IMG/VR virus record: IMGVR_UViG_3300046010_008458
Location: 1 to 31,625 of that record
Length of the DNA: 31,625 bases
Strand: one strand, 5' to 3'
From: a virus
Below are positions 25,045 through 31,625 of the stretch, one piece after another. The notes beneath the pieces were generated by a model, which searched no databases, was not told where the DNA came from, and saw nothing but the letters and a program-made list of their open reading frames with translations. Within the stretch, counting starts at the first letter, position 1. The number at the start of each line of letters is the position of its first letter. The position numbers and the translations under genes are program-made.

Positions 25045-26016
25045 CTAGTTTAGACCTACATACAATTCTGTTGAAGTGAACCAAATATCTCCGCCTTTTG
25101 CTGGGTTGGTAGGGTTTGATGATTGGGTTGCGAATTGTACTATACTTTGTGACACTGTTAATACAGGGTTTTGAGTAGTGAAGTTTCTAACAATAAATTG
25201 ATTGCTAGATATTGTTGTATCGCTATTATTAGCAATATTAAAATAAGTGTTACTTCCTGATTTAATTAAAAATAGATTATTAGGATCTACATCTACACTA
25301 GCAGTTATACTGCCTGTTGTTATTTGGAATAGAGATAAACCAGCAACATTTGCAGCAGCAACATAAGATGCTGTTACTGCATTTTGTGCCCAAGATGCAG
25401 TTCCAAATAATGATCCTGTTATTGATCCAAATACTTTTACAGATCCTGATATTTGTACTTCATTTCCTGCGGCATGTATAAGATTACTTCTATTACCGTC
25501 ATCAGTTCCATTACCTACAATAAAAGCTGCAGGCACAGATGATGTAGCATTCCATTGACCCTGTACGTGTTGGTGGCTAGCTGATGTTATTGTATTCCAC
25601 CCTTCCGCGTGAGAATATTGTCCCAACGCTATTGTATCTTGACCTTCAGCGTGTGAATAATTTCCTATTGCTTGAGTATTATCTCCTTCAGCATGCGAGT
25701 AGTCTCCTGTTGCTTTAGTAATACTTCCTTCAGCGTGTGAGTATTCTCCTGTTGCTGTATTCCCCTCTAATCCTTGAATAAGGGAGCCTGTTATAGTTTG
25801 ATTACCATTAAATTGATTAGAACCGGTTGTTGCAAATGAGCCTGTATCTATAGTAGAACCGATTGTAACTACTTGTTCACCAGCAGAACCAGATTTTTTT
25901 ATAAAAGCTAAACCGTCGTATGTATTGAGAGCTATCTCACCAAAATCAAGTGATGATGTACTTGGAACTCTACCCGGTACCGCAGAGCGGCGAAGTTTTA
26001 AAAATTGATTAGCCAT
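25045..26016 (-). CDS. 323-aa fibre with YadA-head-like SHAEG repeats
   Basis: The N-terminus (LKLRRSAVPGRVPSTSSLDFGEIALNTYDG, read in two parts) matches a start seen in many T4-like fibres (RSAVPG..P....LD.GE.ALNT.DG). Residues 92-153 hold a perfect 14-residue repeat: YSHAEG at 92, 106, 120 and 134, and a variant HQHVQG at 148. This resembles the left-handed beta-roll head of trimeric autotransporter adhesins such as YadA. A short [19 protein letters not shown] stretch links it to the other fibres in the window. The C-terminus ends PAKGGDIWFTSTELYVGLN. It is likely a trimeric adhesin on the tail, at the start of the adhesion island. Confidence 0.88.
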   Translation of the reverse strand: MANQFLKLRRSAVPGRVPSTSSLDFGEIALNTYDGLAFIKKSGSAGEQVVTIGSTIDTGSFATTGSNQFNGNQTITGSLIQGLEGNTATGEYSHAEGSITKATGDYSHAEGDNTQAIGNYSHAEGQDTIALGQYSHAEGWNTITSASHQHVQGQWNATSSVPAAFIVGNGTDDGNRSNLIHAAGNEVQISGSVKVFGSITGSLFGTASWAQNAVTASYVAAANVAGLSLFQITTGSITASVDVDPNNLFLIKSGSNTYFNIANNSDTTISSNQFIVRNFTTQNPVLTVSQSIVQFATQSSNPTNPAKGGDIWFTSTELYVGLN

Positions 26017-26041
26017 CTTTTAGTATATACTAACGGTTATA

Positions 26042-26057
26042 AGCTATATGTATAGCT
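26042..26057 (-). other. Near-perfect inverted repeat in leader
   Basis: AGCTATA-TG-TATAGCT lies between the motif at 26061 and the ATG at 26016. It could fold as a small leader hairpin or serve as a binding site. A second palindrome, TAGTATATACTA, lies just after it. Confidence 0.4.
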
Positions 26058-26060
26058 ATT

Positions 26061-26070
26061 AATAAATATT
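26061..26070 (-). promoter_or_regulatory. ATATTTAT motif upstream of the 323-aa fibre gene
   Basis: The coding strand reads AATATTTATT, 44 nt before the ATG at 26016. It overlaps the stop codon of the 71-aa gene. Confidence 0.55.
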
Positions 26071-26284
26071 AAAAATCGCCTAGGTCTAGCGTAAGGAAGC
26101 TACCACTGTCACCAAATGTATCAACATTTTGAATTGTAAATGAACCTGTAGTAGAAGGAGTAGAGGTAACAATAGCAGAGCCAGAAATAATTAAAGCATT
26201 TGCACTACCACTAATAGTAAGTTGATTTGATCCACTATTATATGATATGTTAGAAAATACTTGTTTAAATTTTAATCGTGCCAT
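26069..26284 (-). CDS. 71-aa beta-rich protein, function unknown
   Basis: The start is the ATG at 26284, 1 nt after the stop of the gp15-like gene; a TTG nine bases upstream is less likely. The sequence MARLKFKQVFSNISYNSGSN is followed by LTISGSANALIISGSAIVTS and ends in FLTLDLGDF. The ISGSA repeats resemble the beta strands at the start of the fibre proteins downstream, so this may be a small fibre-linked or tail-tip protein. Family unknown. It closes the neck/completion operon and directly precedes the adhesion island. Confidence 0.72.
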   Translation of the reverse strand: MARLKFKQVFSNISYNSGSNQLTISGSANALIISGSAIVTSTPSTTGSFTIQNVDTFGDSGSFLTLDLGDF

Positions 26285-26285
26285 T

Positions 26286-27521
26286 TTATACAAATTTACC
26301 TACTGCTATTATTTGATCATCAGTTTCAAATGAATATTGTAAATTAGTTGTATTAACTGTTAATGTACAAGTTCCATTTCCATTATCAATAAAACTAACT
26401 ATTGAATTACTATCTACTAATTGACCATTTACAAAGAATGTAAAATTAGCTGCTGAAGTAGCAGGTAATGGTGATGGAGCTGAAATGAAAGTTCCAGTAA
26501 AGGTAGCTGTATTTAATGTAATAGTAGTAGCGTATAGTGTTTTATTTGTATTTAAATAAGTTAATACTGCTGCATCTATATCTACTGATTGTTGAGTAGT
26601 AACATTTATATTATAGGAATCAGCAAATGATGCAGCGCCCATAGCTGTTGTTGGTGCTTGAGCTGTTACTAGCGTATCTAGATCAGCTGTATTTGTTTCA
26701 AGACCAAATTTAACTTGTGCTGGAGAGAAAAATAAATCAGAATTAGCTAATTCTTTATTAATACTATCAGCAATTAGGTACCCATTTACTTTTAAACTAA
26801 CTGTAGTAGAAGATATTCTATCTTCTCCACTATTAATTGTAGTTGTAACACCAAAATTATCTAATGATGTTCTAAAGTGCCATCTATTAAAATCACCCCA
26901 ATATGAATCAGAAGCAAACTCAATTGCTTCAATTAGTTTATTGTTTTGTTCTACAAAATTAGTTAATATAACTAAATCATAAGTTACAGTAACATAATCA
27001 GGTACTACAGAAACATAATATTTTTTAGATGGTTTTCTATTAGTTAAAATAGAAAAATTATCATATTGGTTTTTTGAATTATATGTTGATTCAAATAGTT
27101 GAAAATTATGCACTTTATTTCCATCTATTTTATTACCTAAACTTCTATTTTTTTCAATATTTGTTCTTTTATATATTATAAGAGGAAAAACAGCTTTACC
27201 ATTAGTATCTCTATAATAACCATCTGCTTGCACTGATTGCCAGCGTTCAGGAGAGCCATACATAATAGGTACTTCAATTAAATTTCCATCTTGTGTTACT
27301 GTTGGTCTAATAACATTTTGAAAATAATACATTAAAGCATAATCAATATCCTTTAAACCAACAGCAATATCTTTTATTTTATCTCCTTTACGAGATACTT
27401 CTAATGCTCTATTATGAGTAAAAACAGTACTACTATCCGGTTTTTGTTGATAATAAGCCGGAGAGAGGGAATCTTGTGTTATTTGAGATTGATTTCTTGG
27501 TATCGGTTTTCTATCTCTCAT
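26286..27521 (-). CDS. Tail completion / sheath terminator protein (gp15-like)
   Basis: The protein is 411 aa; T4 gp15 is 272 aa. The core (residues 65-235) follows the gp15 layout: a strand with YYFQNVIRPTV, EVPIMYGSPERWQSVQ, PLIIYKRTNIEKNR, a YVTVTYDLVILTNFVEQNNK strand-helix and IEAIEFASDSYWGDF. In T4, gp15 forms the hexameric ring that ends the tail and joins it to the neck. A C-terminal extension (residues 290-411) is beta-rich and carries ATTITLNTATFTGTFISAP, which has no T4 counterpart. The call rests on motif order and on the position after gp13- and gp14-like genes; no single diagnostic motif exists, so it needs a profile comparison. Confidence 0.62.
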   Translation of the reverse strand: MRDRKPIPRNQSQITQDSLSPAYYQQKPDSSTVFTHNRALEVSRKGDKIKDIAVGLKDIDYALMYYFQNVIRPTVTQDGNLIEVPIMYGSPERWQSVQADGYYRDTNGKAVFPLIIYKRTNIEKNRSLGNKIDGNKVHNFQLFESTYNSKNQYDNFSILTNRKPSKKYYVSVVPDYVTVTYDLVILTNFVEQNNKLIEAIEFASDSYWGDFNRWHFRTSLDNFGVTTTINSGEDRISSTTVSLKVNGYLIADSINKELANSDLFFSPAQVKFGLETNTADLDTLVTAQAPTTAMGAASFADSYNINVTTQQSVDIDAAVLTYLNTNKTLYATTITLNTATFTGTFISAPSPLPATSAANFTFFVNGQLVDSNSIVSFIDNGNGTCTLTVNTTNLQYSFETDDQIIAVGKFV

Positions 27522-27889
27522 TAGATTCTACCACTTTTTTTAAGATTAATTGTTTTATCAAGGGCATTCATTGCTCTAAATAATTTGTTATAAAGGCCAT
27601 TTATTTCTTTAGCGATAGTTTTTATATCTTCATCAGAAGAGAAAGTAAACATATCAAATTCTTGTTTGTTTTTGATAATTTCTCTTTTAACCTGGTCCAT
27701 TTTAGGTAGATTAATTACTTGAGAAGCACTACTAATATTTGGGCGACTAGGATCTGGTGGTAATTTTACCATAATAGATCCTTTTTTAAATAGTTCTTCA
27801 CGCTCCGTAGGAGTTAAATTACCAATATTAACTTCATCCCCGGGTTGTCTATCTTCGTTTAATTCTTTTAAAATATCTATTAATTTCAT
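27521..27889 (-). CDS. 122-aa helical protein in neck operon, function unknown
   Basis: The protein begins MKLIDILKELNEDRQPGDEV and is charged and mostly helical, with KMDQVKREIIKNKQEFDMF and a C-terminal EINGLYNKLFRAMNALDKTI helix. Its stop codon overlaps the start of the gp15-like gene (TAATG), showing tight translational coupling. It may be a virion or assembly protein of the neck, but no homologue comes to mind. The upstream gene ends 5 nt before. Confidence 0.75.
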   Translation of the reverse strand: MKLIDILKELNEDRQPGDEVNIGNLTPTEREELFKKGSIMVKLPPDPSRPNISSASQVINLPKMDQVKREIIKNKQEFDMFTFSSDEDIKTIAKEINGLYNKLFRAMNALDKTINLKKSGRI

Positions 27890-27894
27890 AATAA

Positions 27895-28236
27895 TTAGTA
27901 TGATCCTACTTTTACAATTGTTGGGTATCTAGGAATAAACTGTAGTAAGCCAGGAACTCTGTTTTTAGTTACAGCATCTATTCCAATATCTTTAATTGAA
28001 GATTTTGCATCTCCTCTACCAATATATTTTAATTTAAGTAAAGAATATTCGTATTGTGGTGTTGCTTTATCATCTAAATAATCACTGTGTTCTATAGATA
28101 CAACAACAACACCGTTTAGTGCTCTGATTTCATTATAAATCTCTACCTTATTTTGATCGGCAGCTGTTTTAATTAAAACATCACATCTAAATATTGTGAT
28201 TCCTTCTTGTAATAATATTTTGCTTAATAATCCCAT
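27895..28236 (-). CDS. 113-aa alpha/beta protein in neck operon, function unknown
   Basis: The protein starts MGLLSKILLQEGITIFRCDV. The order strand (FRCDVLIKTA), helix (NKVEIYNEIRAL), strand (NGVVVVSIEH) and then a Tyr/Leu strand (YEYSLLKLKYIG) followed by a helix (AKSSIKDIGIDAV) gives a ferredoxin-like or ACT-like small fold. This fold is used by several small phage tail and neck proteins, but the identity is unknown. The start overlaps the end of the gp14-like gene (TAATG). Position suggests a neck or tail-completion accessory. Confidence 0.76.
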   Translation of the reverse strand: MGLLSKILLQEGITIFRCDVLIKTAADQNKVEIYNEIRALNGVVVVSIEHSDYLDDKATPQYEYSLLKLKYIGRGDAKSSIKDIGIDAVTKNRVPGLLQFIPRYPTIVKVGSY

Positions 28237-28841
28237 TAGCTATATCTTATTAAGTTAAGTTGTGTTGTATGTGTTAAATATCCACTTAAAGTAAATAATA
28301 CTACTTGTCCTGGAGTTCCTAGTGTTGCTCCAGCTCCAGTACCTCCAGGTATTGTTACAAATGATCTATCTACTGTATTAATCTGATAATATCTTTCTTG
28401 ATCTGTTACTATATCACCCACCTCAGGGTTAAAATTTAATCCTGATGCATCAATATTGAGTTTAGGAATAATAATTTTTATAGTTTGATTTACATCAGGA
28501 CCATATTCAGTATCAGTATAAGCAAATTCTCCTCTTTCAATTAAACATTTTACTTCAAATGGAGGATAATACCATTTTTCAGTTGATTCACCATACATAT
28601 TTACTTTAGTTTTATATAAATCAATTTTAAAATATCCAACTTTCATATTGGAAAAATTAATTGCAGCTTGTGTTGCTTGATCTATATAAGGGTTAGGTAC
28701 TTCTGATCCTGTTGGTGGATAAGGGGGTGGAGTAGGAGTACCTGGTTTTGTTGCTGAAGCGGTTGGAATAGCGTCAGGAAAATCTGCTACGTCGCAGTTT
28801 CCTAAATTAATATATTGCTGTATTCCTTTAAATTGCTTCAT
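28236..28841 (-). CDS. Neck protein (gp14-like)
   Basis: The protein is 201 aa; T4 gp14 is 256 aa. The order of features follows the gp14 family: a proline-rich N-terminal section, then KVNMYGESTEKWYYPPFEVKC, a variable strand region with VNQTIKIIIPKLNI, and PEVGDIVTDQERYYQINTVD. In T4, gp13 and gp14 join the head to the tail. It starts at an ATG that overlaps the stop of the gp13-like gene (TAATG). The short Pro-rich run (TPTPPPYPPTGSEVP) at residues 35-50 is unusual and could be a flexible linker. The call rests on layout and neighbours. Confidence 0.65.
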   Translation of the reverse strand: MKQFKGIQQYINLGNCDVADFPDAIPTASATKPGTPTPPPYPPTGSEVPNPYIDQATQAAINFSNMKVGYFKIDLYKTKVNMYGESTEKWYYPPFEVKCLIERGEFAYTDTEYGPDVNQTIKIIIPKLNIDASGLNFNPEVGDIVTDQERYYQINTVDRSFVTIPGGTGAGATLGTPGQVVLFTLSGYLTHTTQLNLIRYS

Positions 28842-30466
28842 TAAAAAATATAAATTGGTAAAGGAATTTGTTGTAATGTATCACGTTGGAATTGAGATTC
28901 TTGTTGCTTACGCTCTAATTGTCCTTTTCGCGATGTTTCATTTAACATTTCCTTTAACTCAGTTACTAATTGTTCTTTTTCTGTTCTAGCATCAGCTACT
29001 AATTCACTACCTTGAAGTGAACCTACTCCTTGTATATTCACATTTGCAAATTGAATACGAATGTGTGCTTCAATTTCACGAGATAATGCTAAAGTATATT
29101 TAAAAATCCAAGTTCTACCTACAGTGTTAATTTTAGAGTAAATTGGATTTCTATAAGGTACGTTCATAATATCTGTTACAACATTACTTCTGTTATCTTT
29201 AATTACACTAAATTTATCACTAATTTTTATATACTCAAAAAACAATTTTTTATCAAAAGTAGGAATAGGAAATATTTTTAACTTATTATTTACTAAATTA
29301 AAAGAAAAAGCTGATTTTCTTATTTGGTCATTGAATTCAATTGCTTGAAGTTTTTGTACGTCAAAATTAATTGGCATTAATAAGAAGTTAATACCAGGAG
29401 AAAATTGGCCAAATCCAAATGTTTCAAGTAATGATTGAATGCCAGTACCTGTACCAGCATATGGATCAAAATATCTTACAATTGCTGGTGGTTCTTCATA
29501 AAATATTCTTCTAATTTCTATTCTATCTCCAGGATCTAATGATGCTGATTCAGCAGCCCAGTCATTTAAGTTATAGTCCTGCACCCCAGGTGTCATTTGA
29601 AGTGATCCTGTTAATACATTATAATGCCCTCCTACTCCAGCTTCAGAAGCATAGTCTTCACCTATAGTAGTTGTTAATGTAGCTAAGTTATTACTTAGTA
29701 TTTTATTATTTAATTCAGATTCTAAACTATCTTGAATGTATATAGTAGGAATAGATCCTGTAACTCCAAATATAGTAGATCCACCTGCTATTTGAGGTGA
29801 AGTAGTAAATACATAAACAAAATTATTACCAGAGGTAATTACAGAGGCACTTGTAGGACCTCCTAATCTATTTAATTGATTATAAACATATGTACTTAAA
29901 TCAATAGTTTGTCCTGAAATAGGGTCAGCATACTCAGTTGCAAATGTAATTGACTTTACATAGTCTTCATTTGGTAAAACAAAATCTGATATTGAAGCTG
30001 AGATTACATATACATTTCCATCAGAAATGGATTGAGAGAATGTTTGGTTAAATTCAACATCTGCCCAATTAGCTGTTCTAGCTCTTGACCATGTTACTGG
30101 TGCGTTTATATCAATACTATCTACATAAGTAACAGTATTATTATTAAAAGGAGAAGCTGGTGACCCTTCAATGTTGATGTAGCTGTCTCTAATTTTATAT
30201 TGGTATACTAGGTTACCATAAGTGGTAACTGCTTCTTCAAAAGCAGCATACACAGTAAGATCACTAATATTAAGTTGTGTATTACCTAAACCACTTGAAC
30301 CTAAACGCTGTGCTACAAAACGAGTACAACTCTTTGCATCACGTACAAATTCAGGGTCATTATCGTAATATTCAAATGGAGTATTACATTTAACAGGATT
30401 TAAATACGATGTGTCACCGTAATATTCATCCCACAGTCTTTTTAAATTGATTGCTTTAGCACTCAT
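28841..30466 (-). CDS. Neck protein (gp13-like), extended
   Basis: The protein is 541 aa, larger than T4 gp13 (309 aa). The C-terminal 110 residues carry the gp13 pattern known from cyanophages: WIFKYTLALSREIEAHIR, then a Gly-rich strand (IQGVGSLQGSELVADAR) followed by TEKEQLVTELKEML. The N-terminus MSAKAINLKRLWDEYYGDTS and AAFEEAVTTYGNLVYQYKI also fit. The middle (residues 110-270) is a beta-rich insertion with ITSGNNFVYVFTT and VFG motifs that T4 lacks. In T4, gp13 caps the portal and receives the tail. A motif lies 18 nt upstream; it opens the neck operon. Confidence 0.68.
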   Translation of the reverse strand: MSAKAINLKRLWDEYYGDTSYLNPVKCNTPFEYYDNDPEFVRDAKSCTRFVAQRLGSSGLGNTQLNISDLTVYAAFEEAVTTYGNLVYQYKIRDSYINIEGSPASPFNNNTVTYVDSIDINAPVTWSRARTANWADVEFNQTFSQSISDGNVYVISASISDFVLPNEDYVKSITFATEYADPISGQTIDLSTYVYNQLNRLGGPTSASVITSGNNFVYVFTTSPQIAGGSTIFGVTGSIPTIYIQDSLESELNNKILSNNLATLTTTIGEDYASEAGVGGHYNVLTGSLQMTPGVQDYNLNDWAAESASLDPGDRIEIRRIFYEEPPAIVRYFDPYAGTGTGIQSLLETFGFGQFSPGINFLLMPINFDVQKLQAIEFNDQIRKSAFSFNLVNNKLKIFPIPTFDKKLFFEYIKISDKFSVIKDNRSNVVTDIMNVPYRNPIYSKINTVGRTWIFKYTLALSREIEAHIRIQFANVNIQGVGSLQGSELVADARTEKEQLVTELKEMLNETSRKGQLERKQQESQFQRDTLQQIPLPIYIF

Positions 30467-30484
30467 TAAGTAGTATTTAACACG

Positions 30485-30494
30485 TATAAATATG
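30485..30494 (-). promoter_or_regulatory. ATATTTAT motif upstream of the neck operon
   Basis: The coding strand reads CATATTTATA, 18 nt before the ATG at 30466. Confidence 0.55.
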
Positions 30495-30501
30495 TTAGTT
30501 A

Positions 30502-31170
30502 CTACTTTCCATATTCATATTCGAGTATCTTACCTACTAGATCAGAACGGTGGTTTTCTTTCAATTTAATCCACTTAATTTCCTCGATTTTTTTAGATAA
30601 TTCGATAGCGTAAGATAAACCGTTTATTTCGCCTGTATTTGATTTGATATCGGTCTGTTCGTTGTCGCCATTGATAACAATTTTGCCTGTTTTTCCTAAA
30701 CGTGTCAATATGGCTAGCATTTCACCTTTAGTTAAGTTTTGTGCCTCTTCTACAATTAAAATATCATCAATTGTTTTACCACGAATAAACTGGACTGGTA
30801 ATGCTTTAATTTTACCTTCTTCGATTAGGTTAGGTACTTCAGATTTATTTGAACAACATTTGTTAAGATTTTCAACAAGGGCTTCCATGTAGGGGTCAAA
30901 CTTTTCACTTAATGCTCCCGGAAGATAGCCTAGGCTTTTACCCACTTCAATGGCTGCTCTTGTATTGTAAATACAACTTATTTGTTTTTTCTTAAGAAAA
31001 TCTAATGCGGCTTGAGCACATACTAATGATTTACCTGATCCTGCTCTACCCGTTACTATAACAATTTGGTTTTCTACTATTAATCGCTTTGCTTCTTTTT
31101 GCTCTTCATTTAACTGAACGGCATTGATGATTTTAATGTCGTTTTTTCTTTCACGATTAGGTTCCTTCAT
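30502..31170 (-). CDS. phoH: PhoH-like ATPase
   Basis: The protein is 222 aa from the ATG at 31170; a longer in-frame reading begins inside the terminator hairpin and was rejected. Residues 41-48 (GRAGSGKS) are the Walker A motif. PhoH hallmarks follow: RAAIEVGKSLGYLPG, KFDPYMEAL, the Walker B-type IVEEAQN at 139-145, and INGDNEQTD then ENHRSD. The family is a P-loop ATPase related to helicases; in phages it is a frequent auxiliary gene of debated function, possibly in phosphate or RNA metabolism. It sits between the capsid gene and the neck operon, an uncommon place. A motif lies 14 nt upstream, just after the terminator. Confidence 0.92.
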   Translation of the reverse strand: MKEPNRERKNDIKIINAVQLNEEQKEAKRLIVENQIVIVTGRAGSGKSLVCAQAALDFLKKKQISCIYNTRAAIEVGKSLGYLPGALSEKFDPYMEALVENLNKCCSNKSEVPNLIEEGKIKALPVQFIRGKTIDDILIVEEAQNLTKGEMLAILTRLGKTGKIVINGDNEQTDIKSNTGEINGLSYAIELSKKIEEIKWIKLKENHRSDLVGKILEYEYGK

Positions 31171-31184
31171 GCAACTTTGTTTAA

Positions 31185-31194
31185 TATAAATATA
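31185..31194 (-). promoter_or_regulatory. ATATTTAT motif upstream of phoH
   Basis: The coding strand reads TATATTTATA, 14 nt before the ATG at 31170. It directly follows the T-run of the capsid terminator. Confidence 0.55.
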
Positions 31195-31222
31195 AAAAAA
31201 GTCCAACCTTACGGGGTTGGAC
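31194..31222 (-). terminator. Intrinsic terminator after major capsid gene
   Basis: A perfect 8-bp stem (GTCCAACC/GGTTGGAC, 31201-31208 with 31215-31222) and a 6-nt loop are followed on the minus strand by seven T. It is 41 nt past the capsid stop. Confidence 0.92.
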
Positions 31223-31230
31223 TTAATTTA

Positions 31231-31248
31231 TTAACCTTACGGGGTTAA
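31231..31248 (-). terminator. Second hairpin after major capsid gene
   Basis: The TTAACC/GGTTAA stem has the same loop and core (AACCTTACGGGGTT) as the terminator 9 nt downstream. It has no T-run. It is probably a partial duplicate, possibly protecting the mRNA end. Confidence 0.55.
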
Positions 31249-31263
31249 ATTATATGGATTGGA

Positions 31264-31625
31264 TTAAAGAGTATTTAAACCAGAAACATAAACCTTACCA
31301 TAATAGTCAGGACGGATCATCTTCTTAGCGTACCTAGTCATCAAACCTTTTCTTGGTGTGAAGGTATTAGGATCGTAAAGAAGTGGAGTCATAATCAATG
31401 GAACATATGGAGCAAATACAGCACCACACTCAAGGAACTGAGCACCTTTGTAACCCATAAGGATCACATTCTCAGTCATGTATGGATTCTTGTATACCTT
31501 GTAACGGCTGTTTAATGAACCGATCTTCTGGATACCATAGTTAAATTCCATTTTCTCACCATCACCATCAGAAGCAAATCCTGGGATTGACTCAAGGATA
31601 GTTGCGATAGTTGGAGAAACTACGA
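31264..31625 (-). CDS. 23: Major capsid protein (gp23-like), C-terminal fragment
   Basis: This is the last 119 codons of a gene that begins past the right edge; the frame is open to the window end. It reads VVSPTIATILESIPGFASD, then KVYKNPYMTENVILMGYKG, FAPYVPLIMTPLLYDPNTF and KGLMTRYAKKM, the conserved C-terminus of T4-type major capsid proteins (VYKNPY..., GYKG..., APYVPL, TF.P..G..TRY). The protein forms the head shell hexamers. The codon choice here is more C-rich than in the fibres, as expected for a highly expressed gene. It is followed by two hairpins. Apparent shorter starts inside the window are internal methionines. Confidence 0.94.
   Translation of the reverse strand, partial: VVSPTIATILESIPGFASDGDGEKMEFNYGIQKIGSLNSRYKVYKNPYMTENVILMGYKGAQFLECGAVFAPYVPLIMTPLLYDPNTFTPRKGLMTRYAKKMIRPDYYGKVYVSGLNTL

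Noticed and set aside
238-31194. Plus-strand T4-type late promoters (ATAAATA) at the motif sites
   Set aside because: No plus-strand genes follow these sites; the positions match minus-strand gene starts instead. Antisense activity cannot be excluded but has no support here.
31171-31206. Longer N-terminus for PhoH starting at 31206
   Set aside because: It would begin inside the capsid terminator hairpin and cover the motif; the ATG at 31170 fits the family.

Overview
The window is a late structural segment of a contractile-tailed phage of the T4 superfamily. The evidence is a T4-type tail sheath (573 aa) next to a tail tube (161 aa), the C-terminal part of a gp23-type major capsid protein at the right edge, a neck and tail-completion cluster resembling gp13-gp14-gp15, a PhoH-like ATPase, and the start of a T4-type baseplate protein at the left edge. 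The DNA is AT-rich, densely packed and coded entirely on the minus strand, so transcription runs from the right edge to the left. No tRNA, integrase, transposon or CRISPR array was seen. The host cannot be read directly. Start codons almost entirely lack Shine-Dalgarno sequences and have AT-rich upstream contexts, which would fit a Bacteroidota host, but this is weak inference.

Layout in transcription order (right to left): capsid protein C-terminus and a strong terminator (31.6-31.2 kb); PhoH-like ATPase (31.2-30.5 kb); neck/completion operon gp13-like, gp14-like, two small proteins, gp15-like and a 71-aa protein (30.5-26.1 kb); then an adhesion island of about 20 kb (26.0-6.0 kb). The island holds a YadA-head-like fibre, a 624-aa fibre, a giant 2311-aa fibre, three tandem LamG-type lectins, a 645-aa fibre, a 430-aa protein with an internal triplication, a 765-aa collagen-like fibre ending in an S74 self-cleaving chaperone, and several small companion proteins. 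After this come four small genes (6.0-4.7 kb), the tail sheath, the tail tube, an unrecognised 681-aa protein built of about seven 70-residue repeats, and the baseplate protein fragment.

Three patterns stand out. First, an invariant 8-mer ATATTTAT (coding strand) lies just upstream of 13 gene starts and divides the window into plausible transcription units; it is the reverse complement of the T4-late-like ATAAATAT. Second, the fibre shafts are written in a strict A-x-x code, with alanine at every third residue for up to about 159 residues. Third, fibre genes share DNA-level modules whose closest relatives lie in different genes, which points to cassette exchange among the fibres.

Functionally, the window appears to supply the head shell, the connector and tail-completion proteins, the contractile tail, and an unusually rich set of receptor-binding candidates.
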